A stretch of DNA of 64,000 bases, from positions 12,786,001-12,850,000 of the forward strand of contig CM072874.1 in assembly GCA_036937835.1 (NCBI GenBank), in the 5' to 3' direction. The first letter of the stretch is position 1. Each line of letters opens with the position of its first letter. The notes under the pieces are model-generated. The model ran no database searches. It saw only the letters and a program-made list of their open reading frames with translations, and was not told where the DNA came from. This document shows, in pieces, positions 38,331 through 51,186 of this stretch. Made by a program: the position numbers and the translations under genes. This stretch comes from Pampus argenteus. Its lineage: Eukaryota > Chordata > Actinopteri > Scombriformes > Stromateidae.

Positions 38331-38995
38331 TCAAAAATGTAATAAATTATAAATTGACCAAAGTTAATTTACTACAATGACAATGTAATTTTTTTTAAAA
38401 GACAAAATGTTAAAATATTTATAAATTATGATATGTGTACAACTTGTCTTTTTGCCTAAGGTATTGCGTATCACATATTGTGTATGTTTTAATTGGCTAT
38501 TGTCTTGAGAAATTCTTCAACTTTCCTAGAGCATTACCCCCGACTCCCACCTCAAACTAAAAACATGGTTATTATTTCATATATACAGAATATATAGCTG
38601 CATATACTACATAGCCGTCTCTTTGACCACACCAGTTTACAGTAGCAGAATTTGACTTTCAAAAATAATAAAATAATAATAAAAAACAAGTTTGAACCTG
38701 TTATACTCAATTCATATGACAATGACCTAATTATCACTTAAATCTATGCAGGCTCTGTGACAGCTCAGTGTATTTATATCTGTCACCTACATTGTCATTC
38801 ATTGTTTCAGGTTAAGGCAACACACTGAGAAACATTTTCAATAAATGAAACACGGTTGCATCCATTCATACATTACACACATACAAGCATATGCCTGAAC
38901 ATATACACACAGTCATAAACAGACAGACAATAGAAACCGCTTCACATGTAAAGGATGAGCTCAGTGGTCAATGTGTATCCATTCAGATGCCATGG

Positions 38996-38999
<4 letters not shown>

Positions 39000-39035
<36 letters not shown>
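39000..39035. repeat. (CT)18 microsatellite
   Basis: An uninterrupted CT tract at the left edge of a 480-bp purine/pyrimidine-skewed region that ends near 39480. Confidence 0.95.
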
Positions 39036-39036
<1 letters not shown>

Positions 39037-41468
39037 TTCTTCTTTACCACTCGCTCTTTCCTCTTCTCTTGCTCTGCGTCTGCCTCATGGCTTCCTGTGT
39101 CATCCCCTCCCCCACCACAATAAAAGGAGAGAGGCCTGTTCATTCATGCATTCAGCCAGTCAGCTGAGTGAGGAGAGAGGATGGAGGGAAGGAGGGAGGG
39201 AGAAGGAAAGAGAGAGAGATGAAATGAGAGGAGAGGAGAGGCTTCCTCCCTGTGATGAATAGGTCACCTGTATTACATCACTGATGGTGAGGGAGAGATG
39301 GAGGGGAGAAGGGGGGGGGTAGGACAAAAAAAGACCAGACGCCTTCTTTCCTTCTCTCTCTTCCTCATCCTCATCCTCTGTCTCCTCCTCCTCCTCTTCC
39401 TCCTCCTCCTCCTTCCTCTGCCCTTCTCTCGCTCTCGCTCTCTCTCTCTCTCTCTTTCTCTCTCTCCCCTCTCCATCACCCTCCCCATCCTGACGGTATG
39501 AGTCACAGATAGACCAGTTCCCTTGATGCACTGCGGAAACGTAATGTGACGTAGCCTCCATCTCTCCCTCCCTCGCCACACGGCCCCTGCCCCCCTCCCC
39601 CCTCCTCACCCTCCCAACTCCATGTATCCCATTCATCTGTCCATGGCTCCCTCCCATTCATCCATCCTCCCGTCATAGCACAGCAAGTCTCCATTCACAA
39701 AAGCCCTGTAAGCCGAGAGACAGCAGGTGGATTTATACCAACAGAACAAACACAGCAATAAAACTGGCTGGCAAAACGTGATCATACCAGTAGAATATTA
39801 TATATTTCAGTAAAATACAATAGTTAATTATAAAACAACATGTGACAATATCATCCAATAATTCAGTACAAATATGGTTCTTAATTCAGAGCTCCTCTCA
39901 TATCATAAAGTAGAAAAGAAAAAGTGAAAATTGTGGCACGTTCTTTGGCTCAACAATCAGTTAGTTTCACTATTACTCTTAAGTTTAAGCGTTAATGTGG
40001 TGCAAGGTTTATTGTTGCCATGGTTACATGGTTACATGTGCAGTCAAATATAAGCAGACTGCCAAGAGCACTGATTTGTAACAGTAATTAAACTGTTGAC
40101 AGGAAGTATGTTTGAGGAGTCCCAGTATATGACAATTCGGAATCAAAAATGTACAAATCAGTCTAAAATTGTGGATATAATAGAATAGAAAAATATGCAA
40201 TAACACAATACAATACTGTAGCATACTGTTTGAAACAGTGTGAAGACAAAAAAGCCAGGTGACTATAATGCTGTCTTGTCTCAGACATCACTACAGGATG
40301 AAGTCACAGATAAACTCATCTGATGCAGAGGTATGTTATTAAGCGCTGGCATTCACAGACACACTTGAAATACAACAGACACAACGGATTTGTGTTTTAT
40401 GACATTCAGAAATGTCCACAGAAGTTAACGCATCAGCAGTCTGTGGAAGTAGGCAGTAAAGTGAGAAATAAGGGTCATTTTTCATGATATAGACTAAAAT
40501 AGTGCCACGCAGCAAGAAAAAAATACAGGGAGAGATGTGATGATGATACATTATTGTCATTGGCTGATTACCAGAAGATACACTCAAGGGACAGTAAAGC
40601 AATAATTTGACAGCTGCAAAATCTGGATATGATACATTCACGGTAAATGTTCACAGATGACAGGAAATGCCATAGACAGCACATTGTTTTTTTATTTGCC
40701 TTTGATATACATTTTATTTTTTGCGCGTAGACTACTTTGCATTGATGATGATATTAAATTTCCTGTGTGCCAGCATTGCTATAAGTGATCAGGGAGAGTC
40801 AAAGCCACCTACCTTAGCTTAACAACTGGATGTCTACAAAATTATTTAATATTTTTCTCTGATTGAAGAAAGAGAAATGTACCTACAGTATTAAAATGAA
40901 AATGATCATAAGTGGATTTTTAACACATATAGTTATAACATCTGCACCTACAGTACAAGATTGTATGACCCTGGGTGAGTAAATGTGAAATAAATACGCA
41001 ATCACAACATCAGTCAGTGTGTCTAATCGCTTTGATAACATTGGTGTATGTCGTAATGGATTACGTCATTAAAGTAACCTATACAGTCCTGTGAACGCTC
41101 ACAGTTGTCAGAGAAAAATGCTACAGTGTCTCGAATGTGATTTTATTAATGAACGGGTGACATTCAGGTTCGCCCTGCTGACTGAAGATAGGAGCAGAGA
41201 GAATCTCGACGTACAGTATGATTCACCACAACAAAGCGTTAGGGAGGGGGTAGTGATGTCATTGGTGGTGGTGGTGGGGGAGTCATGTGTGAGTCAGAGA
41301 GGAAAAAGAAGAGGAGGAGGAGGAAGAGGGGGAGGAGGAAGAGGATAAGGAAGAGAGGTTAGTTAAAAAAAAAAAAAAAAAAGCACATGGGGAGGTGGGG
41401 TACCTGCTGTTTGTGACCCATGGTAACAGGCAATGCTGGCCTGTGGATGACTCACCACTGCTTTACCA

Positions 41469-41504
<36 letters not shown>

Positions 41505-44500
41505 TGTGCACACTAATCCCCATGACATATATACATGTAAAACACATTGGTCTGTTTCATGCAGCTGCAGCAATGTAGACTTCCACACAACATCAACAAC
41601 AGAAATCTCCTACAAGATGGTCACACAAACATTATACACACAGATGTATACACACACACGCCACATGAAGTGCAAGGAGAGGAGGAGAGGGTCAGGATGA
41701 CTCACACATCAATGATAACACCCCTCCCCCTGCCCCAATCTCTCTCTCACAAACACACACACACACACACACAGGAGAAGGACATATCATTTGGATGCAA
41801 CCAACATCCTCCCCACATCCTGGGGAACCTCCCATCTGAATCTCAGACTGACAGCAGGAGGATCTGACTCACTGCAGTTTGTCTAAGGTGATGGGAATTT
41901 TGTGGCAGAACATTCTTCAAAATTTAAATAAACAAGGATAGCGATAGTAAAATGATAAAAAAAAAAAAAAAAAAAGTTTTGCTGTAGCATGACCTCAGGG
42001 TTTCTTGTTTTTACAGTGCTCCTCTGTTAATATCTGTTCATGTTGGTCCGAATATCTTGTTATAATTACTGTACACATGATGATCAGTGGCCTCAAAAAT
42101 CACACAAGTTGGATTATTTTGTTCTAGTGTTTCTCAGACTTGCCCAGAAGTTCTGCCGTGTTAACACGGTGGATGTTTTTATCTTTGGCCGAAGATTTTC
42201 TCTATCGAGGAGAATAAACATGTTACAAGAGTTTTTTTGTTTTGTTTTTCCATCTGACTTTCAATCGTTCTGCTATCAAACCACCAGCAAAGATTTGTGC
42301 TGAACAGTGCCCTCTGGTTCTCTCATCAGCACTACAAGCAAGTGCTGTATACTGTACTATACGGATGTAGTTTTGACAGTTACACAAGTTATTCACTGAT
42401 TTTAAAATGCAAATCAGTCACTCTAAATGTATATCACATTTGTATATTTTTTTACATTTATGCTCACTTTAACTTCCATATAGTTTCACCCGTCTATAAG
42501 GATTGGTACAAAACTTTAAAACAGGTTTTAAAGATTTTAAAAAGCCAGCAATGGTTAGCTTCTCATTTAACTCAACAGGGAAGTAAGTTAAGTGTGTTTT
42601 TTGAAATGTTGAACTTTTCCTTTAGCCGGAACAGGTTTTAGCAAACTATTTCTTTCTGTATAATTACAGATATATCTATAATTGTGCACAAAAGACATTT
42701 TGATATGTCATATTAGGAAAAACACAGATGTAAATAATAAAATGAATGAAGGAATTTTTTTTTTTTTTTTTTTTTGGAGAGAAGGAGGAGAAAAAACTGC
42801 CTCAGTTTACCTTCAAATTGCCATCAAACACACAACCTCTGAACAAACTTGAGTTGTGAGTATCGGGAAAAGCCGTTTAAAAATCCATCTATCCATATTG
42901 TTTCAGACACTGTTTTGTTCCAAACATATTGTATGCCTTTGTCAACTCTTCTATACTTTGAACAATAAGTCTGTCGAACTGGAGCCAGAGAAGCAAAGCA
43001 TGGCTTTTTGGAAAGATGGCTCACTCCCAGGCTTCTCCTTAAATCAAAAAAGTCCCCTCTTATCTTCTGATAGCTAAAACATGCAAGCAGTGCAAGCACT
43101 GGGCCAACACACATAATTCCCATCAATTACTCCAAGAAATACTTCCGTCTGTGTAAATCGAGCGCAGCTGACAAGACACAGACACTCTTGGCACAATGGA
43201 GTTATTTTATGAATGACATCTGGATAACAAGAACACCTGCACTGGGTGACCCTGCTGGAGCAGAGGAGTGATGTTACAGCAGGATTCAAATGGATTGAGG
43301 CTAAATTTGTGTAAGATGTGGATGAGATGTGGAATTTTATTGTTTGTGTGCTTTGCCAGAATTTACAGCTGAAACACTGTCAGCGGGTAAAGCCGCGTGC
43401 ACCTGGCAAAATGAAGTTTGTTTTTCCAAGGTCATCTGGTGACGTGGGCCGATGTTAAGGGTCTGGCATATAACCTTTGCCCCATTTGTCTCTCGCTCTT
43501 TCTCTCTCTCTCCCACATCGATGGGCTATTTCTGCTGTATAAAACCTAAGGAATGAAAAGCGAAAATTATTTTTAAAATATACAAGTAATGAGTTTTCTG
43601 AAGCCGAGAGAGTTTAAAGTTCACTTTTTCTGCCCGGAGCTACTGAACATCTGTAATTTTTGACCAACAGCTGTTTCTATTTTTCCAAAGTGCACACTGC
43701 AAAGGAGAGAATTACTTCAGGAAATACGATTTTCTAAAACTACCAGTGGTGCAGCAACTCAGAAGTTAACAACAGGGAAAAATCATTGGGAAGGAAAACA
43801 TTTGCTAAAAATTACATCCAACATTCAACAGTTGCTTTTCAATATGAAGTCAATTTCAGAGTGATATTCAGAGTTTCTTGTCATTATTATTATTATTATT
43901 CAAAAACACTTAGTTGGCATGAGCTGAATCCATAGTATACAGAAGGCTACACACACCTTCAGACTGGATTTATGAAGCATAAAAACTGGTTTGTTTCACT
44001 TCAATGTTCTGTTCTTGGGAAAATTATTTAACCACATGGTGCAAAGTAATAACTAGTGAATTAAAAGTCCCCTACACGCTGTGAACAAGGACGCGAACGG
44101 AGCCAGAGTCGTGTCAACTGAGCACCAATAGAGGCCTGCGAAATAATGTGGCACAACGTGACAGTAAAGGTTTCCAATGAAACCCAAGACTGTGACATGT
44201 CTACCAGGTGGGTAGTTCAACTTCCTGTTCAACTGCAAAGGGAAAAACACTGCTGACATGTATAATTAGCCACCACCAGTAAATCATCTTGACTCTTTTA
44301 AACACATACACGCGTCTCCTGTGTTAAATTTAGCACGACTAAAAGTGCGACTCATGTCAGCAACTGAACATCATGGTCAGCTAGTTTTGCTCCTCTCTGT
44401 GGCTAAAGACTGCAGGATCTTAACCCTACAAAAGCTGCCACACACCAGCCAAATCCTAACATACTAAACATAGCATATTATATTCTAGTTAAAATATAGT

Positions 44501-45195
44501 AGATTCAGTATCATAATGTTTATTATCCACCAAGAAAAAAAATTATTTCTCAAATTTTTTTAAATTAAATTTTAGGCATCTCTGGAGCAAAAGTTCAATA
44601 AAATCCAGCAGTGACGGGAATTGTACCTCAAGTATCAAGTAAGTAATTATTATATTAACCAGTTCTCAGTTAACAACTGCCAGTAAAAACTAAACAGGCT
44701 GCCATGTCATGATATATTTACTGGAAGCTTATTCAACTTTGATAAATACTTCAAACACCAAAATGTACTTTTCCAGTTTAATTCCAAACAGTTTCCAAGC
44801 CAGATACTTAAATTTCTTGCAATAAAAAATAACCATTACTCTTCCACTAGAACGAGGGTAAACATTGAGAAAAAAAAAAAAATTAAATTAAATATTTCAT
44901 TGTGTTCATTGTTTTGTTACATCAAAGAAAGACAATCTCTGCTATGAATAAATATATTCCAGGGCAGGGTTTCCAAATCACATCTGGTAAAATAATCATT
45001 TTTTCCACACTGGAAACCAAAGGGGGTGCCAGTGACTGAGATAGGACGTTGGAATCATTTACTTAACCAGAATCATGCAGTTGTACATCTGAATGTGTCC
45101 ACTGTGTCACAAGCAGTGAACCCCAGTGTGTCCCAGAAGCTCTGCTCCTGTCAATTCAGAATCATCATCAGAAAAACCCGGCCAGGTCAGTATGT

Positions 45196-45443
45196 TAGCG
45201 GTTCTCAACCTTTTTAGCCCCTTCACCTACAAAATCCAAAGCTCAGGATTTTTTTTTCCCCCTTTACAGCCTTGTATTACCCGAATAACTCTACAAACTG
45301 TGAGTATATACCATTTCACAAAATCATTGTTTGGAAAGGTTAAAAGCACATTTAAATTGGTACTTTAAATATATTATTTCACATCCCGTAAATCAACCCA
45401 TAACTCCAAAATTAGCCACTGACCCCTGGGCTGAGAACCACCT
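45196..45443. mobile_element. hAT/Charlie-like MITE relic
   Basis: The left end TAGCGGTTCTCAACCTTTTT and right end TGACCCCTGGGCTGAGAACC form imperfect inverted repeats of the GGTTCTCAA(C/A)C type found in hAT-Charlie elements. The 250-bp body has no transposase. No clear 8-bp target duplication is left. It sits 0.4 kb past the ndfip1 stop, possibly inside its 3' UTR. Confidence 0.55.
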
Positions 45444-45833
45444 CTCCATACAAATGACTTCATCAGAAAGAAGACAAAAGAATTATACATACAAGACTGC
45501 CCCCTTGTGGCTAAACAGGGGAACAGTGTGTGTTGCTGCTGCTACCAACACAGTAAAATAGTAAATAAGGCATTAATTTATACATCACACACTTCATAAT
45601 TGCAAATAGCACTTGACAGGTCACCACTAACAACTGAAGGGTTTTACAGAATTCTCAGCATTCACTATTTTACACCAAAAGGGGACAATAGATTGTTGTA
45701 TTGTCCAAATCATGTCAAGCAGAGGAAAATATGAATATTCTTTTCTTCCTTTTTGGTTGGATAAAGCAGGACAGCATGTCTGATTGTAAAGGGGAAAAAA
45801 ATAAATGATGATGGAGACCGAAGGTTTGTGAGC

Positions 45834-48800
45834 TCAGTAGATGAATAGCACTCGGGTGCGGGGCAGGGTGGAGAAAGTGTCGGCCATCTTGCGGATTCTG
45901 GCGTAGTTGATGAATCCTCGGAGGAAGAGTAAGAAGCCTGAATATGTAAAAAAAAAGAAGAAGAAGAAAAAAAAAAACATAGTATAATCCCCAATACAAC
46001 CAACAGATAACATGAAGAAACCATGGTTTCAAAGAAATTTTACACAAGCTACTCCTTTCACATACAAGTCATGTGATCCAATGTTAATATAAAATATTGA
46101 TTGTAGCCCGCTTTAACTATCCCGTGATAGCAGGATAATTAAAGATAACTATCTAGTAGCTTAAACGCAGCACTTGACATGTCAAAACTTACGTGACTGA
46201 GCTCCAGAGAACTGAAATGTATCACAAGCAGGAATAAAACATTTGATTCCCTATTTAAGTCATTTAAATTCAGAGGTTAGCTACTTACCCAACACCAGGA
46301 ACACCCACCACAGCCAGTACTGTCCATCAAAGTAACCAGGGAAGTATGTGGAGAACTAGAAACCCAACATAGCGACAGAAATGACTGGTTAGAATAAATA
46401 TGGCCTGAGTTGGTTTCACTCAAATGAGTGAATGAAGAAAGCAGCAGAGTTCTCAAGTGATCTTTGAGGAAATAGTGTAGTGCCAACACACTAACCACTA
46501 TAGAAACAATATTAAAATACCAGAGTGGTGTTTGGGGCTTTTGAGTTGTTTGTGCGTACATAAAACCACATTTTATATGTTTGTATGTGTGCTGAGTAAT
46601 GTCTGTTTGTGTGCGTCGGCTCCTTGTCGTACCCTGACTATGAGGATCCATTTGATGAGGGAAAGGCCGAAGCCTGAGATGGCCCCATAGCGGCCAGCTG
46701 CTGAGGTGGTCAAACAGAAAGACAGGAAGAAACCGATCCAATTGAACAGGAATGCCACTGGACGAAGAGAGATGGAAGGAAAAGAGAGTGATTAGTTAGA
46801 TCGGAAAAAGCAAAACATTACTATTTTACTCATATGTTGAGAGCAGATGTCTTTATGAGACAAATGTAGGGAGAAGAGAAGACTGAAGATGAAAGAATAT
46901 AGAGGAGTAAAGAAACTAGTAAACTGGGTAACTAACTGAAGAAAGTGAGCATGAAGATGCCGTCATTTCCTATCCTCAGCTGATCAGCATCTTCAAAGTC
47001 GTCTCTGGCCACAAAGTCTTCGTCCTGTGATGAGTGGGGAAACAAGGTGAGAAAAGTGAGCTTTTTAAACACTAATCATTTCACCACAGCACAACCAGTC
47101 AGTAGCAAAGCTTTCCAGGGCTAATAAGGCAAATAATGAACATTTATCTTTCCAGTGTACAGACCAATCAAATCAATGAATTTGATACTTTGTTTTATTT
47201 AATCCAATTCACAAAAGTATATTTAAAACTCAAGTTCTATGTACAGCCCAGGCTAGCCCCTGCTAGTGATAACCAAGCTTTACTGACAATATAAAGTACA
47301 TACAACAAAAACAACCAACAGACCAATGGAAACATCACAATACAGCACGCACATTTAACAACTACCATTGTCCCTTTACCTAAAGCTCTGGAGTCAAATT
47401 CAATGCAGGATATCTGGAGAGCTAGTAAATCTTGTACAACCATCAACTAAGCACTAGCTAGCACCTTCAATACACAGACATACAAAAAGGGTGGGATACT
47501 GGATACATAAACACTAAGTACATCTGTGTTTACTTTCCACACACCGAACCAGGAACAAATACACTTCCTCTCATCATTCACTCCTCCCAGTTACCTCCAG
47601 TGAACTGCGAATAACATCGTCAAAAGTCTCCAGACGTTCCCTGTGCTGAGGCTGCTGTTGAGGGCAAGGCAGTGTGTGGCAGAGAAACACAACACCAGCA
47701 ATCAAACAGGGTAGCCCCACATGCAGTGGTTGCAGTGACCATTACAGGTCCAAAGAGAGAGAGTGCAACTAAGCAGTACAAACCCCCCCCCCCACACACA
47801 CAATATTACATTTGCCATAATACCAAGAAAAACAAAAATTCACAAATTTAGCGCCTTGAACCAGCTTGAAAAATTACTTTTATATTATTCATATCAACAG
47901 TTTATGATATATTTACATCACCAAGTACAAATGTATTCATGTGAGGGTTTTAAAAACTTGCTTCACAGATAACTACTCAGATTATGGGGAAACAAACCCA
48001 GGTGCACAGTACACAGAGGGCAGTTCAGGGGGCCTGGGAAATGGAAGCATCATAACTGAAAATAAAATCTGGCACCCGTGAGAACTTGCACCTAACAGAT
48101 TATGTTATGCATTATGCAAAAAGGCAGCAAAATGCAGACACCATCAGATCAATCACACTTCCTTTGTCAAGAAAGGAAATGTTTGAGCACAAGCTAGAGT
48201 GTGTGTGTGTGTGTTTGTGTGTGCATGACCGCAGGCATTAAACTGTAAAAAGGAAAATAAAGTGAGACACTCACTCTTCCGGTTACCAGGGGAACACTCG
48301 TCTCAGCTTTGGTTCTTTCTGCTTCATCATACGAAGGCAGCGTCGTTGCTACGTTGTAAGATGGAGGCTTGGGGAAAACCCCGTCTTCCTTGTAGTCAAA
48401 GTATGCTGGAAAAGAGACAGCACACAGTTTCAAGCACAAAAACAGAAGTCTTACTTTATGTTGGCAGACAGCTGATTAGTAAATGCATCACATATTTATT
48501 TTTATTGCCAAAACTAAAGCAGCTACTTAACATAGGTTCTGATATCTTCACATAGGCCTCTAATTGCTTTATGGAAACAGGCTGGAGACTGTCCCCAATG
48601 ATAACAAATACATAGACTTAAGTACAGTTTATGCAGACAAATCTCCTTTTGCTTACTGAACGACATGTTTAACTGCCCCTACAGCAACAGTATAACTGAG
48701 AAGGTTAATTAGAGATCCTGTTAATCTAGAAAACTGTTAAACATTATAAGAAAACTACTGAGAACAACTGAGAGGTCATCTAAAAGCAACCAGCTCCTCT

Positions 48801-51186
48801 CGTAAGAGTCCTTTCAACGTGTTTTCAATTTTAGAAGAGGTCAGATGATACTAATTATTATTATCGAGTCATCAGTTGATTATTTTCTTGATTAAATTGT
48901 TTAGATTAGTTCGGTCCATAAAACGTCAGAAAATAATGAAACATGATGATCATTGATGATCATTGATCTGATCATAGCCCAAGATGATGACATCAAATGT
49001 CTTGTTTTGCCCTGACAGTCTACAAGATATTCAGTTTATCATCATAGAAGTCTAAAGAAATTAGAAAATATTCACACTTGAGAAGCTGGAATCAGAGAAT
49101 TTGGACATTTATTTTCTTATTGGCTCTAATAATAATCAATTTTAAAACAGTTGGCGATTAATTTAATAATCGACTAATTGTCACAGCTTGAATTTAAAAT
49201 AGTTATGGAGGTCCAAATGATCCGCACTGGGTTGACAATAAGAAAGCCTTTATTTCTGACCTACATGCTGCATTTATCCATCTACTTATTAACCTTTTGG
49301 ACCTGTTAAGTGTACAAAGATTATTATATCCATACATTCATACAAGGTGTAGATATTTTTTCTTTTAGTTGAATAGTCCACAGTCATTTAGTTTTCACCA
49401 GCTCAATAAAACTTAAAGGGCAAAGTTTCTTCCCAAAATAACATAATAAATAACTTCAGCACCAGAGAAACATCTGGGTGAGTCATGGTCTTACCGGCAT
49501 TGTCCACTGAGATGCTGCTGTATGGAGGCGGAGCGTCGGCTGCTACCTGAGCACTCTCTTCTGGATCCTCCTCATTGGGCAGCTGTGGCAGGACGAGAAA
49601 CAACTTTCTAGTTTATTTAGGGTTACCGTGGATTTGTCAACACTGCTGCTGCTGATCTCCATCTGACATAAATGCTTTTAAATAAAAACGTTTCACACTT
49701 CCTGTCAAGAGTTAAAAGAGCATTTGCAAAGGGGTTTTGAAGTACACGTGCACATTAAAAAAAGAGGAAATTAGCATCTACCACAGCATGTTTTCTAATT
49801 CTATCCTTGCTTCTCTTTTGCTCATTAAAAAACAGAAAACACATGAGCAGGCAAAAAAAGAAAACACACAGTCACAGTTTGGTCTGCCTCTTTAGACACA
49901 GAAGACACAGATTCAGCTATTCCTACGTCAGCTAAAACACAAGCACATTTGTTCAATTAACAGTACTGTCTGTTTCCAGAAAGACCACTGATGCCATGCT
50001 GGGTACTGACTCGTGAGTCAGTGTGAATTATGGGTTAACAACACCTCAGTTTTCCCAAAAATAAATGGGATTACATTACTGGGGAAATGGGGACAGTGGT
50101 AACTGGTTAATGGCAATCGGTACACTTTGCAATAATCAAGTCAATCAATTTATTGCAAACATGACCTATTTTTAGTCAGTGCAGAGCACATCACCTGACC
50201 CTGCAAAAATATGAAACCATACTCTAACATAGTTCCCAATAACAATTCAATAATGTATGAATATTTACTTGGGTTAAAATGGAGCAGTTCTCTGAACGAA
50301 AATCTTCTGGAAATTAACATCTACTAAAACTACAAGGTAAGTGTTAAGATAATACAGTGGTGAGCTCGAAGTGAAGCAAGCATAGCATCTGAGGTATCCC
50401 TGCATATAATTAATACATTAGTAAACACAGCCATCAGTTCTTAGATACCATCACAGAATTTAAATGGCCAGTTATGTTGAATCATCGACAAAAACAGTGA
50501 TTTGGATGTCAAGATGTGTCAGTACTACTTGATCTGCAACATACCAAGAACAGCCATCTGCAAAATAATTAATTTATTCATTACTAATTATCTACATGAA
50601 CAGATTTATGAGGAGGACCACATGCCCTACCAGCACACAGTTAAGCAGGCTAGCTTGGAGGATTACTCAGTTAAAATAGCTCAGCTGACCAACACACACA
50701 TACAGCCGCAGGTCATGCACTGTCCTAACATTAGCATCAACATACAGTGTGACTCGTTGGGTTGGAGCCTGCCTTTCACCTATAAACATGCTAAATAGCG
50801 AACATACAGTTAGCTAAACACACAATAAAAAACAACACGCACGAACAAACAAACAAACAAGTTCACATTTGTGTTGCTTTACCGGAAAAGCTAGCAGGGA
50901 AACGTTAGCATGCTAAAAGCTAGCTGTCAGCTTCTTCAACCGCACAGAAAAAAAATGGATCTAAGCAGCGTTAACTGACGACAACCCAGCTTCCGCGAAA
51001 AGGAAACCGTCTTTTTCAGTAAAGTAACACGAGTGACACAGTACGGATAGTGTGAGCTTCTTCAACCGATGAATCAACGTCTCACTGTTAACGATGTTAC
51101 TGTTAAATCTTTAACGTGTTAGCTCGCTATTAACTGATATACTTCTCATAACTTACCTGCTGATATCTGGCGCTCGGTTCGGCCAT
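45834..51186 (-). CDS. ndfip1: NEDD4 family-interacting protein 1 (Ndfip1)
   Basis: Ndfip1 is a Golgi/endosomal three-pass membrane adaptor that recruits and activates NEDD4-family HECT ubiquitin ligases through PY motifs. Eight coding exons: 51157-51186, 49495-49582, 48275-48405, 47595-47654, 46937-47024, 46633-46757, 46289-46355, 45834-45937. All junctions have GT/AG sites and phases agree, giving 230 residues (human 221). PY motifs are APPPY (27-31), PPSY (53-56) and LPSY (62-65). The acidic DEDFVARDDFEDADQLRIG segment precedes three membrane spans at about 125-147, 154-173 and 187-205. The C-terminus RTRVLFIY matches the family. The ATG at 51186 begins a short N-terminus, MAEPSARYQQ. Exon 47595-47654 (20 residues) is extra relative to the human protein as I recall it and may be alternatively spliced. 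No nearby canonical poly(A) signal; AATAAA at 44519-44524 is the best candidate. Confidence 0.97.
46758..46936 (-). other. ndfip1: ndfip1 intron between exons 5 and 6
   Basis: A short intron with donor GTTAGT and acceptor TTCGTCCAG. Nothing else was seen. Confidence 0.85.
47595..47654 (-). other. ndfip1: ndfip1 in-frame cassette exon with stacked acceptors
   Basis: Read on the minus strand, a pyrimidine-rich stretch ends ...CTCAACAG|CAG|CCTCAG|CACAG, offering several AG acceptors. Donor GAG|GTAACT is at 47595. The first acceptor gives 60 nt encoding QPQHRERLETFDDVIRSSLE, the second 57 nt and the third 51 nt, all in frame. The exon lies between VTGR and DEDF, which are contiguous in the human protein as I recall it. 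Confidence 0.7.
48848..49190 (-). mobile_element. hAT-type MITE, same family as the rnf14-intron copy, inverted
   Basis: On the minus strand this intronic segment runs from AAGCTGTGACAATTAGTCG to ...GACTCGATAATAATAATTAG. It shares with the copy at 63148-63409 a core reading AAAACAAGACATTTGA followed by G/T-rich variants and CTTGGGCT. Ends are diverged and no target duplication is visible. It lies between ndfip1 exons 2 and 3. Confidence 0.65.
49583..51156 (-). other. ndfip1: ndfip1 intron 1
   Basis: A 1.6-kb intron from donor GTAAGT to acceptor CCTGCCACAG. AT-rich; I see no further exon, and short ORFs inside are not supported. Confidence 0.8.

Larger units (their letters stand above)
36301..45194. 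other. Intergenic between spry4 and ndfip1; no gene seen
   Basis: Simple repeats: (GT)n 36899-36927 and 37147-37168; (CA)n 37284-37310; (CT)n 39000-39035; (GGA)/(CCT)-rich DNA 39170-39480; (GGT)/(GGA)-rich DNA 41259-41350; (CA)n 41474-41502 and 41751-41773; A/T runs at 41957 and 42756. An exact copy of the spry4 upstream motif is at 36433-36447. The far right may include ndfip1 3' UTR; a minus-strand AATAAA lies at 44519-44524. Confidence 0.6.

Noticed and set aside
39160..39657. 165-codon minus-strand ORF rich in Arg/Glu
   Set aside because: It spans CT/CCT simple repeats and has no recognisable protein.
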